A stretch of 64,000 nt of DNA, from contig WARS01000033.1 in assembly GCA_008933995.1 (NCBI GenBank), positions 3,841,813-3,905,812 of the forward strand, in the 5' to 3' direction. This document shows, piece after piece, positions 22,965 to 39,049 of the stretch. Both the position numbers and the translations under genes were made by a program. Origin of the DNA: Datnioides undecimradiatus. Its lineage: Eukaryota > Chordata > Actinopteri > Lobotiformes > Datnioididae. Under the pieces are notes generated by a model. It was not told the origin of the DNA and did not search any database. It saw only the letters and a list, made by a program, of their open reading frames with translations. Every line of letters begins with the position of its first letter. The stretch's first letter is position 1.

Positions 22965-24041
22965 TCACTTGTCTCTGTCTTGTTTGCCCTGCAGTTGCTT
23001 TTTCATGTGCCTCATCATGATCAGCGCTGTCACGATGCAACACAGGAACAGGGCGGGGAAGGATACACAAGCCCACCACAGCCGCCTCTCTCCAAATACC
23101 TCCACCACTGTGTCCCTCCGCCTGGCGTAGTCCTGGAACAGGGCCTCCAGCTGGAACACGGTGCAGAGGGACAGAAACAGGTGGAAGATCTGGTGACCCT
23201 GACCTACAAAGTCACAGTGGCCTGGGAAGAAGCGCTCAGGGATGGGACAAGAGAAGAAGAGGGCAGACAGGAGGAAGGAGCCAATCTGGAGGGCGTGGAA
23301 GGGCAGCGAGGGCTCCTGTGACCAGGAGACGGTGAACAGGCGGTGGGCTACGGGGCTGATGTCCAGCAGGTATGCTAGGGTGGTAGGTATCAGCTGGCAG
23401 ATTTTACGCTGCAGTGGATATGGCCGCCGGTATCTGCACTTAGCGAAACAGCAGCCCGCACAGGAGAGCCACCCGAAAAAGGCGGCTCCAGGTAGAAACA
23501 CCTCCCCAATGCAGCTCTCTCTCCAGGCTGGCTCTGACGTGTAGAAATAATGTCCCAAAGAGCAACCATACTGATACACAGCTACACCCACATAGTCAAT
23601 GAAAAAAAGGAAGTAGTGCGCGTGTTCAGAGCGCGACTGCAAGAGGTGAGCTGCCACGCTGAAGAACAGATAAGTGAAGGAAGACACCAGGAAGATGCTT
23701 AGAGGTAGAGAGGTTATGTCTAGGGTGTACCCCAGGGCACCTACGTTGGCCCACCAGCGGAGCAGCAGCACAGGACCCGCCAGGAGGTGTGTCCACACAT
23801 TCAGGGATTCATTGTGTCTTTGGAAGAGGCTGAGGAGGTAGCAGCGCCAGTCCTGCTGGACGGGACGGTAGCCCGACAGGATGTAGGGCTCTCTGAACAG
23901 GCTAGGCACCTGGGAGGCGGCGACGGTGGGACTGGGTGACGGAATAGAGGAAGGGATGAGGTCGGAGAAGCGCGGCACGCGGCCAAGGTGCTTGATGCTT
24001 AGGGACAAGGTGCTAAGCCGCTGCAGAATGTCGCCCGACAT
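22965..24041 (-). CDS. paqr8: Membrane progestin receptor beta (PAQR8)
   Basis: One uninterrupted coding exon of 358 residues, the usual length for mPRs. The N-terminus ILQRLSTLSLSIKHLGRVPR closely follows human PAQR8 (ILERLSTLSVS), which separates it from PAQR7 and PAQR5. PAQR-family marks, with approximate positions: LFREPYILSGYRP 49-60, RHNESLNVWTHLL 75-87, HLLQSRSEHAHY 132-143, IDYVGVAVYQYG 148-159, DISPVAHRLF 227-236, GHQIFH 282-287. About seven or eight hydrophobic spans follow between 80 and 342. H132 and the HxxxH pair H283/H287 correspond to the metal-site histidines known in adiponectin receptors of the same superfamily. mPRs bind progestins at the plasma membrane and, in fish, take part in oocyte maturation. 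A splice acceptor at 24097-24096 just upstream of the ATG shows that the 5' UTR is split. It lies head-to-head with mcm3, as in human. Confidence 0.95.
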   Translation of the reverse strand: MSGDILQRLSTLSLSIKHLGRVPRFSDLIPSSIPSPSPTVAASQVPSLFREPYILSGYRPVQQDWRCYLLSLFQRHNESLNVWTHLLAGPVLLLRWWANVGALGYTLDITSLPLSIFLVSSFTYLFFSVAAHLLQSRSEHAHYFLFFIDYVGVAVYQYGCSLGHYFYTSEPAWRESCIGEVFLPGAAFFGWLSCAGCCFAKCRYRRPYPLQRKICQLIPTTLAYLLDISPVAHRLFTVSWSQEPSLPFHALQIGSFLLSALFFSCPIPERFFPGHCDFVGQGHQIFHLFLSLCTVFQLEALFQDYARRRDTVVEVFGERRLWWACVSFPALFLCCIVTALIMMRHMKKQLQGKQDRDK

Positions 24042-25183
24042 AGTGGTGGGTGGAGGGTGAGGAAGAGGTGCAGGACAACTCTGGGACAGAACAGCCTGTG
24101 GGAGACAAAACTTTTATTGCAGTTCAATATCAGAATACCATATAGTATCAAACAAATATTTGAAAACTGCAAGCTTTTTTATTGAGAAAGAACTTATAAT
24201 GGCAGCAACCAAGACTGTTCTTTGGTTGGATGCCAACAAGTGTCATCAAAGCGGAGGCATTTTTAGAATGCATTAATCAGTGAATCTGAGGTATGAAGGT
24301 GAAGTTAGAGGCTAATACAAGCTGAGAGGGATTAACATTGGGACAGAAAGTTAATAAAACTTCACCCAAGCCAGCCAGGGGGACATGCTGTGAAGATTCC
24401 ATAGATTAAGACCCTGAAATACCACAGCCGCAATTCTTTTGGTTTTTCACCTCTAAGGGACCATGTGCAACACTCCATATTAATATTTCATTTGACATAT
24501 CAGTCTGAATTTAACTACGTAAGCTAATTTTCACTTGCGGTCTCACGGCACATAACAATTAAACACTTACACAGTTGACACAGAACACACATGGACGACA
24601 TTCTTTTCCAAACGAGTCACAGACAGTGGAAAAGCAGGTATGTAGTCCAACCTGTAACCATCACCCTTCTGTTATGTCACGCACACACAAAGAAGAATGT
24701 AACTACTATTGTCACCAAGGGAAATGAGCACCTATGGAGACAAACAACCACCCATCTGAGGATAGACTGCTCCTGAAAACAGCTACTGGATCGCCTCCCG
24801 TTGGGTGCGCCCTGACCATACCGCCCCCCCACTCTATTGTTGTCACATTAGTATTATTCCTCTGACCTTAAACACAAGCTCCTGTTAAAATCCTCCAAGT
24901 AACAGCTTGAATCAGAGTGGATGTCACACAAACATGGGGAAGTCTTAGGGTCTGAGGTGTATGAAAACTGCTGTATATGCAATTTAGAACACAGATAACA
25001 CGCATAAATAAAGCTCTGGTGACAAAGTAACAGTCTACAAGTCCTTGTCAAAGGATGCAAGCTGCAAACTGACGCCAGACACTTGGGGCTGCGTAACGGG
25101 CGTGACGTTAGTACATACACACCAAGGTGGTATAACAGAGCGATTTAAGTGGTGTGACCCAAGAGCAAGAAACATCACCTCAC

Positions 25184-25390
25184 CTGCGCGTGTCGACCGA
25201 ACACCTACGGCCCCCTTGGAGTCGCGGAATAAACAAAAGAAGCCAGTTACACAGCAGGATTTCCCTCCTGAAGGTGCACAGACCCGGATCAGCAGAACAT
25301 GTTGAGGTAGAGCGGTATTACAGAGGCTGCAGGGAGGGAAAAGCGTGAAAACACAGCTGACCCGACAGCCCGTAGAGTGGGGAGTGTAGG
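25184..25390 (-). other. Candidate 5' noncoding exon and promoter of paqr8
   Basis: On the minus strand, CGCGCAG precedes gtgaggtgatg, a consensus donor with exon end 25184. This is about 1.1 kb upstream of the paqr8 acceptor at 24097-24096. CpGs cluster here, and a GC box (aggcgggg) lies at about 25388-25395. The outer limit is unknown and no transcript evidence is available. Confidence 0.35.
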
Positions 25391-25399
25391 CGGGGTTTA

Positions 25400-26640
25400 A
25401 ACTGACCGGAAACGCCCCAAAGTGCAGTTATTATCAGTCATTAGGCCTGTAAGTATTAATAAACACAGTGTATTCATATAAAACAAAGTTAGAGATGCAG
25501 TTTTAATAGATAAGTCCATAATAAGTTTGTTTTTATTATTTTTTTTATTTATGTATGAACTTCTGGTTGAAACTCGAAAGTGTGAATTGTGTGATAATGA
25601 GCAAACATCTTCACATATAATCAGACTGGACACGCTATTAGAAACCTAGTTTAGAAAGAATGACCGGAGAAAGAAATAAATGCGTGTTTAACCTTACATG
25701 TGTGTCTCCATCTGCTGCCCAGCGCTGAGCACTGCATTCATGTACAAAACAAGGTTGGTCTGTTTTACTACAGCAGCGCACGCGCCAGCTGACATGCAAC
25801 TTACCCATGTATAGACAGTGAACTAGCATGGCTAAAAACTAAACCAATAATAAGACCACGTGATTTTATAATGTATATTTACAAACATTTGTCTCAAAAT
25901 TATAATTATCAGATAGTTATATTATGACTCATGCTTGATCAGGATTTGTTGATTGTACTGAGAAATGAATAAACTAATGAATACGTTTGTGTGCAGCTAA
26001 ACCGAAATATGGCCAATTTACTGTCATATTGCAAATAATAAATGTGACAAAATATATATTAACATTTAATATTTTGGATATTTTATGTGATTTACCATTT
26101 AGAGGTACCCTCTATATTGACTGGACTTAGCAATGGACTTTAGTTGCTACATTTAATCAATTTTTTAAAATTAATTGATTAAACTAAATAACTTAGATCT
26201 CCCCCATTTCCTTAATATAAGGCCATTGAAACTCTTGCTCTGGTGTTTGTATCCAATTTGCAGATGCTCAACAAAATCAACCTGGTATGAACAGAACTTA
26301 CTTCTATGTCAGCATCACTCTACTCCTAATGCATGCTACATTTGGAAGAATTATTATTTTACATGTAAAATTAAATAGAATAGATATAATTATATAGAAC
26401 AGAATAGAATAGAATAGAAGTACTTTATTAATCGCCTGAGGGAAATTTCGTAATAAATATAAATTATAAATCTAAAACCAATTCATTCAGACAAATAGTC
26501 ATCAATATAATATCAGTTTTTTAATATATTATAACGTTGCAGTAAATGAGTGGAATTTGAAGGAATGGATGAATTTTTATTTTCATTAACAATCAGCAGT
26601 GTCTGTGTTTATGTCGCCACCTCCTGGACACACCAGGTAA
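25400..26640. other. AT-rich intergenic DNA between paqr8 and mcm3
   Basis: No gene seen. It contains a repeat tail (26385-26450) and AT-rich single-copy sequence. It separates the two divergent promoters. Confidence 0.5.
26385..26450. mobile_element. Possible decayed LINE 3' tail
   Basis: An (AGAAT)n run (agaacagaatagaatagaat) is followed by tactttattaatcgcctgag and ggaaattt. The motif 'actttattaatc..gaggGAAATT' with a pentanucleotide tail resembles 3' ends of teleost LINE elements. No reverse transcriptase is nearby, so this is only a short remnant. Confidence 0.4.
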
Positions 26641-26689
26641 GTGACGTTTGCTCGGCTTCTCCTCCTTTTTATCAGCCCGCCCCTTCCTG

Positions 26690-26860
26690 CTCCGTTTTCG
26701 CGCGAGTTCTTAAAGAGGGCGGGGTCACGTGCCGTAACGGTGGAATCTATTGGACGGCTATACGTCTACCCGCCGACTATGCAAAAGAGTACGTGCCGAG
26801 TTGACCAATCGCGTCTTACGCTCTGCTTGTACCCGGCACGTAGTGGCGCGAAAACCCTGC
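26690..26860 (+). promoter_or_regulatory. E2F-type promoter of mcm3
   Basis: Two E2F consensus sites in opposite orientation: TTTCGCGC at 26696-26703 and GCGCGAAA at 26846-26853. Between them lie a GC box (GGGCGGGG, 26717-26724), an inverted CCAAT box (ATTGG, 26749-26753) and a CCAAT box (26805-26809). There is no TATA box. This is the classic layout of an MCM gene promoter driven by E2F at the G1/S transition. The mcm3 ATG is 100 bases past the second site. Confidence 0.75.
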
Positions 26861-26952
26861 AGTTGTGTGGTTTGACGGTAGCGGAGCACACACCGGACAA
26901 GGCTCTGTGCAATATTTGAAGAACTTTAAAGTGAAGTAAATAATCGGTAAGA

Positions 26953-31734
<4,782 letters not shown>

Positions 31735-32165
31735 GGGAGGGAGAGGAGCGTTTCTGAAATCGATGACACGGACTGTGAAAGAATCAAAGAAACGACCATT
31801 CATATTCACATGTACATACTGGACGCGTCACTTCTATCCATGCTTCCTGCTTCTCATCATTTCCTCCTGTTGTCGTCGTCCAATAATAATCTCACGTCGC
31901 GCCGGCCCCACTGCGGTGCAGCTTCCTCTATCAGCTCGCATGTTTGACACGAGTGTAAAGAGACAAGTTTTCATGTTCCTGCACTTGTTTGTGTTCAGTG
32001 TTAATGTCACTCTGTAATGTCCTTTATAACTGGAGAGTCTCAGCAGAGTGTAACAGTGTGCATCACTCCATCATAAGGACATTATGAAGTTGTTTTACCA
32101 TTTGGTTTTGTATATAGTTGAAGGCAGGGTGTTGGAATTGTTAATGACTGTAGTTGTGTATTAAA

Positions 32166-32171
32166 AATAAA
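32166..32171 (+). terminator. Polyadenylation signal of mcm3
   Basis: AATAAA 432 bases past the mcm3 stop, followed by a GT-rich stretch. This gives a 3' UTR of about 450 nt. Confidence 0.7.
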
Positions 32172-33134
32172 ATGTAATGCTGGGGAAACGCCTCGCTACC
32201 TTACATCATGTCTCGTCATACGAATGCACCTGCTCTACATCCGGGGGAAATCACTGCTCGCCTAGCGCTGTTGAACTTGCACTTGTGGTTTCTCAGCTCT
32301 GTTTTTATTTATGTTTGATTACAAGAATAGCTGCGATGGCCTGAGGTGCCGGGGAACTTCACGGCTTCCCAAAAGTTCTCAGATGACGAAAGCGCTTCCT
32401 GCTTCTGCAGTAGACGGGTTTGTTTACAAGAAGCATTTTATTTAACCCCCATCCATTGAATCCAGACCCGTGGGTGGGAGGCAGGTCCTGCAAAGTTCAT
32501 AAACCTCCTCACTGGTTAGAAAAATCACTGTTTGTCTTCCCTCTGACGCATCTTTACACCAGTTAGTAGCTGATCAGGTTCGCCATGAGTCATGCGTTAA
32601 CACACAGCATCACTGCACCCACACTGTCACCCTGTGATGCAGCTCAACTGTTGCAGTGCAGCGACCGCAGGTGAGGAGCTAGAAACCGCCGCTGCTATCA
32701 ACCAGGACGCAGGGAGACAAGAGCGCCCTACACCCACTGCTGACTCAGATCTCGCACAGCCTGCGCCTCCTCACAGCTACACCTCAAAGTTTAGCGTCCT
32801 CTGAAGTGGATGGTCATAGTAAACATTATGGATGAATAAAATGTTTAAATTCTGTCTCTTCTGCCCTCTCGAGTCTGAAAAACCCAAAGTGCACTCGAGG
32901 AGGAGCTCGTATTTAAGGTTATTTAGTCTTTCCTTCAGCCGATCGGATACAGTTTATAGGTCACTGCATAAGCGAGACAATAAGAACCGCTTCCATATGT
33001 ATGCAGTAACAGCGTCACAGAGTAGCAATCAACCTGGCTTTGCAGCTAACCAGCATGTTCAGTAAAACACGTTCTATCTTGTTGGTTAAATCAGTGCTGA
33101 AGTGCGAAGAAAAACAGCAAACTAGTTTTCTGAA

Positions 33135-33240
33135 TCATCTTTCCATTGTTTCCAGTCTTTTATGCTAAGCTAAGCTAAATGGCTGATGCTTCATATTTGT
33201 CTTTTACCTCCTCTTTTGTCCAGTGCAACAGCAGAAAGCA
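33135..33240 (-). repeat. TTAGC-type interspersed repeat, inverted fragment
   Basis: On the minus strand it reads caaatatgaagcatcagcca, then tttagcttagcttagcataa and aagactggaaac. It is the central part of the repeat in opposite orientation to the copies at 13 kb, 15 kb and 49 kb. Confidence 0.7.
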
Positions 33241-34809
33241 TATTTCCCAACATGTCGCACAGCTATTGCTTTAAGGCAGAACGCAACTGCCTTCCTGAAC
33301 TTCAAACTTGTGCGAAAGCTGCTTTCGTTTCCTGGAGAGCGAGTTTCTGAATCGAAGAACGACTTGATGGAAGTTTCAGGAAACGCCTGTTCACATGTGC
33401 ATTACTCCTCTCCTCTCAGAGCATTTAGTCACAATTCTGTGATCCAACTAGTATCTGTCCTGGTACTGAGGGGTTCATTTGCCAAGAGAACTCCATCAGC
33501 AGCATGTGGCAACCTGTTGTTCTACCACTACAACTACTGCTACATCCACAGGAGCTCAACAGCAGACTGACAGTTAAATGATGTTTATGTGTGACACGTG
33601 AAGGTTTATTGTGAGTTCGGTTGAACATTTAGCTTACTCATCATTTTTTTTGCTTCCTCTTGTGTGGACCTTGTATCTCCCCCCTCTGGCAATGACATGC
33701 TTGTGACCGTAGGTTCCTCTGGTGAACCAGGCATTGCTTACTGACGTCAATCACAGCAGAACCAGGTGTTAATAGGTTCAATCAGCCTTGTGTGAACTTG
33801 TTTGGCTGGAATGTAGCTGACATGTCATTTGTAAAAGTCCTGCACTGTAGCTTTAAAAAGAATGAAAGAACATGTGAGGAGGTGTTGTGTTGCTTCCTCT
33901 GCCTGCAGCTACAGTGGAACCATGCAGCTTCCTGTTTCCATCTGACCTGCACCGGAGCAATTCAGCTCGTTTGTCGTAACGGTGGGATAAAGGTCTGAAT
34001 AAAGACCAGATCGTCTTGACATCTGTCAGGAGGACTTGATTTCTTACAGTTTGCTCCAATATGTTCCAGCAGAAGTTCATCACAGGACGGCTCATTTGTC
34101 TTCAAGAATGTGACATCAGCCGTGCGCTGGCCTGTATTCTCTCTCTAACTTAACACACTCCGTCTTGTGCTTGGCTTTCTTCTCGCTCTTTTACTTGGTG
34201 CATTATGCAACACCATCATTTTGTCCTGTGATTGATAATTGATCAGTCTGACAGAAAGTCCTCTGAGCCAACCTTGTAATGCGCGGCTGTATAAATAAAT
34301 GATCTTGAGCTTGACTCACTGTTATGTAATGGACTGAGGAGCTGGATAAGTCTGGACTGGCACTGGAGCTCTTCACTGGGGATCAATCAATGTATTGATT
34401 ACATTGATTATATACCAAGGAAATAATGTAAAAATAAGGGAAGAAGTAATGCACCTCTGCTCAATTCGGTTTGTGAACTGATGGTGTAAATATAAGATCA
34501 GTGTCATCAGAAGATGTTTTTCCACTTTCTAAAGTGTCTTCATGAGTGAATGAACTAAAGACAGCCACATTTAAAGCTGCAGCGATCACAAATTTTTAAA
34601 CTAACAATGGATGAAATGCTGAAGATTGTGAAAGTGGAGAGAAGCATCATCTCAGTCTGCAGCTCGGCACAGCTCTGCAGAGCGTTTCGGCATCTTTCAG
34701 CTCATTGTTTTGGTTTCACACATCGCATTTTTGCTGTTCCGGTACAGGCTCAGACTTCCAGACTACACAGGCAGCTGCTCTCGGGGCTTTCATAAACAGA
34801 CCGCGTGCC

Positions 34810-34945
34810 TCCTGCTGAGCACGCAGACAAAATTAGCAAACCAGCAGCTGCTGAATACAGTGGAGCATTAAGCAACTAAAGAGCCAGATATTTCCCTTGA
34901 GAGTTGGCAAAGACCAAAACGCAGCAAAGAGGGGAGTGAATCCTG
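34810..34945 (+). repeat. Second interspersed repeat type, copy 1
   Basis: Contains cagtggagcattaagcaact, aaagagccagatatttccct and gaccaaaac. The same words in the same order occur at 59385-59525 and 61690-61805. Confidence 0.7.
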
Positions 34946-36627
34946 GTGATCGTCAGCGTTGATGAGACATTATAAAGCAGCACAGACTATAAAATCAGTG
35001 GAACGAGCCTTTAAATTTGATCAACGTGCAGCACTCTCGAGGTTGCAGGCTGCAATATTTTCGGTTTTGTTTGTGATCACAAGCTTCAAGCAGATGCATT
35101 CACTGACCCATCGTTACACCATATGGACCGTTACTACAAACCAGAGAAAGGCACCCAAGGGTTTCTGATTCTTCCCCCAGCTATCAAATGTCTGAACTCA
35201 TCTCAGTCATACATCATCAGTCCGATTCTGCTCCATCTAGTCACTTTCATCATTTATTTAGTCATTCATTTTATTTATTGTACAGATATTTCTTGTATTG
35301 CAGTTTTAATGGTGTTAAACTCCTCCGAGGCTGTAGCTCTTTACTCTACATCCCGTACAGCTGCGCTCCAGTTAGCAGCCTCCTTACTCATACAATGCAC
35401 GAGAGGGAGAAGATGTTATCGCACCATCTTGCCTTTGATGAGGAGGCTTGCTGATTTATTACCAGAACCAAAGCATTTCAGGTCAAACACTTCCTTGACC
35501 TACATAGTTTAGCGTGGGATGGCAGCGTGTAGGTGGAATTACTAGCAACTCAGTGTTTTCTATGACTCGAATGGAGAGAAAGTTGAGGCAGCTCAGAATG
35601 ATTCGACTCTGGCGTAGCAGAAGGAAATCAACAGTTTGTCGGCCTTTACTGTCGGAAGGTTCTTTTGAAAGTCATAATGCTTGATATAATATACAGATAT
35701 GAGATTTTTGAGGCTGAAACTGGTTTTAGTGGGAAAAAATCACAGAAATGCAGCGAAAGCAGAACTTTCCTCCATGGATTTTGCAACATTGTGACTGTGC
35801 AAAAGAATATCTAAGCAAATAACTTTTAACTTTAATTACATACTCTTTACAAAATGTTGTAGTGACACCATTATGTTACCACAAGCAGTTTTCTGCATCA
35901 TGTACCAGAAATGATCTGCGGTTATTGGTAACACATGCGCTCAGCCAAGTGTGTAAGCCATATTTTATGAAAAGACATTAAAAATAATTGTTTTTTTCAG
36001 AAACAAGAAAAAATCTCCTCTGCATTTTTTTTTTTCTCGTCAGAAAACATTTTCGAGCTGCGGATTTTTACGTCAATGCATTTTTTTCTCCCTTTCTCTC
36101 AGCTTCTCCTTTTTTTTGCTGTGAAAAGTGAGTTGTTTTCACTGCAACATGAAAAAGGTCTACGGGTGAAAGAGCGTTTTCACACCTTGTGACAGGTCAG
36201 AGATGTGAAGATGTCGTCTGACTCATCACACTTTGAAATTTAGCCCCGGGGATTTGCTGCTTCTTTCCGTTTGACTGGTTAGGTCTAAGGCCACGCTGAG
36301 GCTGAGAAAAAGAACAATGTTTGGAGAGAAAATTAAGAGAAAAGTACAAAAAAAGCAGCGCAGCATTGTCGTCGTCAGTGTAAGGGTGCCTTCTCTTCTT
36401 GTGCGTTTCAAGTGAATGTTGCCATGTGACAGGATCCACGACAATGAGAAACATGCATGCACAGGTAGGTGTAACTGGACACAGGCAGAGGGGAAAATGC
36501 TGACCACACACACACAATCACTGTAATCTTGTTTACAGAGCAACATGTGCATCTGTAAAATCAGTGACAGTCATAGCGGAAATGCACCTCAGATCTTGCC
36601 AGCGCACTCGAGCGCAGTCCGCCTGCA

Positions 36628-36633
36628 TATAAA
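36628..36633 (+). promoter_or_regulatory. TATA box of il17a/f
   Basis: TATAAA lies 90 bases upstream of the il17a/f ATG and about 30 bases upstream of a plausible start near 36660. This inducible-type promoter contrasts with the TATA-less CpG promoters of the neighbours. Confidence 0.65.
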
Positions 36634-36717
36634 CACAGCGCGCCTGTAGACATAACAGGACGCCTGAGGCAGCGCTTCACAGTTCAGGTTGGGCTCTGCA
36701 GGCGAGACGACGCAGTC

Positions 36718-38846
36718 ATGCAGTTGGTGAGTCAGGGGCTTCTGCGCTCATCTTTGACTCTTGATCACGATCGTCTCGCTGATCGCTTGTTCGATATAGC
36801 TTGCCTTCAAGGTTTAAATGAGATGTTGTGACATGTGCTGAGTTTCCGTAAAGTTGTTTGACGTTTGAATCCAAATTTCATGCAAAAAAGGAGGCAAGTG
36901 AAAGAACCGTGAACTTTTTTGTCATTTACACAGAAATCAATGATAGCATTTACACATTAATCACCAAAAAAGACTTTCAACCAAGGACAGGCAGCTGAGA
37001 AAAGGAAGACTACATGTAAATGAAGTGTTCTGTTTCAGTTTTGTTTTGTTTTACAGCCTCTGCCTTGTGTTCAGGTGCTGATGGCTCTGCTGGTGCTGGG
37101 CCTGACCATGCTGGTGCATGCCACCAGGAGAAGCCAGGCGGTGTCTGTGAAGCTGGGGTGCAGGTCTCAGGTGAAGGGCAAAAGAGTGAGGCTGATCCTG
37201 GATCCTTCTGTGTTGCCCCAGATTGCCAGCACGTCTGCACCAACCTTTGCCAACATGTCTCTGTCGCCGTGGACGTACAGGTGAAGCCTCGCTGAAGACA
37301 GTGTCAACAGTTTTCGGTTTGGGACTGTTTAAACCCTGGATTCCACAATTATATGTGTTTCCTGCCTTTCAGAGAATCCTATGTGCCATCTCGGTTGCCT
37401 CAGCAGATCTCTCACGCTCAGTGCCTGACCTCCGGCTGTCTGAGCCTGCAGGGAGGAGGAGAGGACACAGCCCTGATGGCTAAACCCATCTATCTGCAGG
37501 TCCTGGTCCTCCACAGGTCAGACACCACAGCCTTTGTAACCTAGCATTGCTTTTGTTTGCCTCTGCTGACAGTGACAGAGCTATAACCTTAACTATTCAA
37601 TGTAATGTTTGGGAGCGTTTATCTCTCTTAATCTGATGCATTTCCTGTTGAAACAGCTGCTAGGGTGGGACATAATCACAGCAGGCACCATGCAGTAGTG
37701 TAAGTATATCAGTAAGTGAGACAAAGGCAGCCACATTCTGTTGAAGAGGCAGAGGCACAGCACCGTGAGAAGTCTGTTTTTATCACCTGATTTTGTATTT
37801 TATGCACGACATTCATTTGGCACGCGTTAATGAGTAAGTACGTATTATGGGATGCACTGTTGGAACATCACCTCATATCGTCATTGTGGCTTGAGGTGGT
37901 GGCAATATGAAAACCAAAGGTAATCAGATGTCAGTGTGAAACGCTGAGGTTAGGTCAGTTCTGCATCGCCTCAGACAGAGAAACAACATGCACGATCGAA
38001 TAGAGCTCAGTGGTGACAGCTCTCTAGCTGACCGCCCTCAGGTTGCTGATTGCGTAGTATGATGTATGGTGTGTTTGGCATTAAAAACATGGATTAATTA
38101 ATTAAAAAGGGATTAATTTGGGTTTACGGGTAGTTTAGTTTTTTGAAGAAGTGTTGTATGAGCTACTGATCTACAGTCAGCGTGTTACCTACAGTAGATG
38201 GCGCTCTTCATGCCCCTAGCTGGGAGAAGCCGTAGGAGTACTGATGTAGGACGTTTGGCAATGTACTGCTGTGATCAACGGCCAAACAAGTTTTAGCCAC
38301 CTATAGGAAAGCCCACCTGAAAAACATATGTCAGTTCCAGCGTACGCTACATTTAGAATAGAATTTCACTGCTTTATCCTGCCTTCAGACGGCCCTTTTC
38401 AAAATGAAACTCTTCAAATCCACCAGACTCCTTTGACAAAAACAGTAATTTTATCCCACAGAACACAGGAGTTGCTAGTCTGCTGGTGCCTCACTCGGTT
38501 AGCTGGTTTGTGCTGTTGTGTGTTTTCTGCAATCCATAAAGTTAAGTTCAGATTTACCAAAGTCCACCCACCCACCAAGGCAGCAGCAACTGCTATATCC
38601 CTTTCACTGTTGCTTGTTTCTTCCCTGTCCAACTTGAATTGAAGGCTATAATCTTGCAATGAAATTGTGAGTGTGTGTTTGTGCGCATCCTTACTGATTT
38701 TCCCATCCTGCTCCAGAGTGCAGAGGCAAAGGAAAAACAACAAAGGTGGGAGGAAGGCAAGGAACAAGTATGAATTTCGACTGGGGACGGAAGTGATCAC
38801 AGTGGGCTGCACCTGTGTGAGGCCCAGTGTCGTACCACAGCAGTAA
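36718..38846 (+). CDS. il17a/f: Interleukin-17A/F-type cytokine
   Basis: Four coding exons: 36718-36726 (MQL only), 37075-37280, 37373-37516, 38717-38846, giving 162 residues. A second in-frame acceptor at 37055-37056 would add six residues to the signal peptide. Residues 1-19 are a hydrophobic signal (VLMALLVLGLTMLVHA). An N-glycosylation site NMS at 63-65 lies just before SPW (67-69), as in human IL-17A. The cystine-knot cysteines are AQC89, SGC94 and GC151TC153, ending VGCTCVRPSVV. C32 sits where the N-terminal interchain cysteine is expected. There is no equivalent of the second interchain cysteine (PPHC in human); a basic stretch KNNKGGRKARNK (126-137) occupies that loop. The gene lies directly downstream of mcm3 on the same strand, as IL17F does in human. 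IL-17A/F cytokines are secreted dimers acting on epithelium through IL-17RA/RC. Which teleost copy this is cannot be decided here. Confidence 0.92.
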
Positions 38847-39036
38847 CACGGAGGACACCTCTGAGGATAGCAGGTGTACAATATTGATTGCTTTCTAACT
38901 TAAACTTGGATTAATCAATGTTTTTTGAGGCTGAAATAATAAGACTTATAGATTAGTGCTTTCATGCCATGTTTGTTAGCCTTTTAGCATTAGCTCAGCA
39001 GTAAAAGCAGTTAGCAACAAGCAAATTTTATAAATG

Positions 39037-39042
39037 AATAAA
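39037..39042 (+). terminator. Polyadenylation signal of il17a/f
   Basis: AATAAA 191 bases past the il17a/f stop, the first canonical signal downstream on the plus strand. Confidence 0.5.
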
Positions 39043-39049
39043 ATGAATT

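Larger units (their letters stand above)
32190..36590. other. Intergenic, mcm3 to il17a/f
   Basis: No further gene recognised; in particular no second cytokine with the GCTCV signature on either strand. An inverted TTAGC-type repeat fragment lies at about 33135-33240, and a second repeat type at 34810-34945. T-rich and A-rich low-complexity DNA lies at 35990-36130. Confidence 0.5.
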
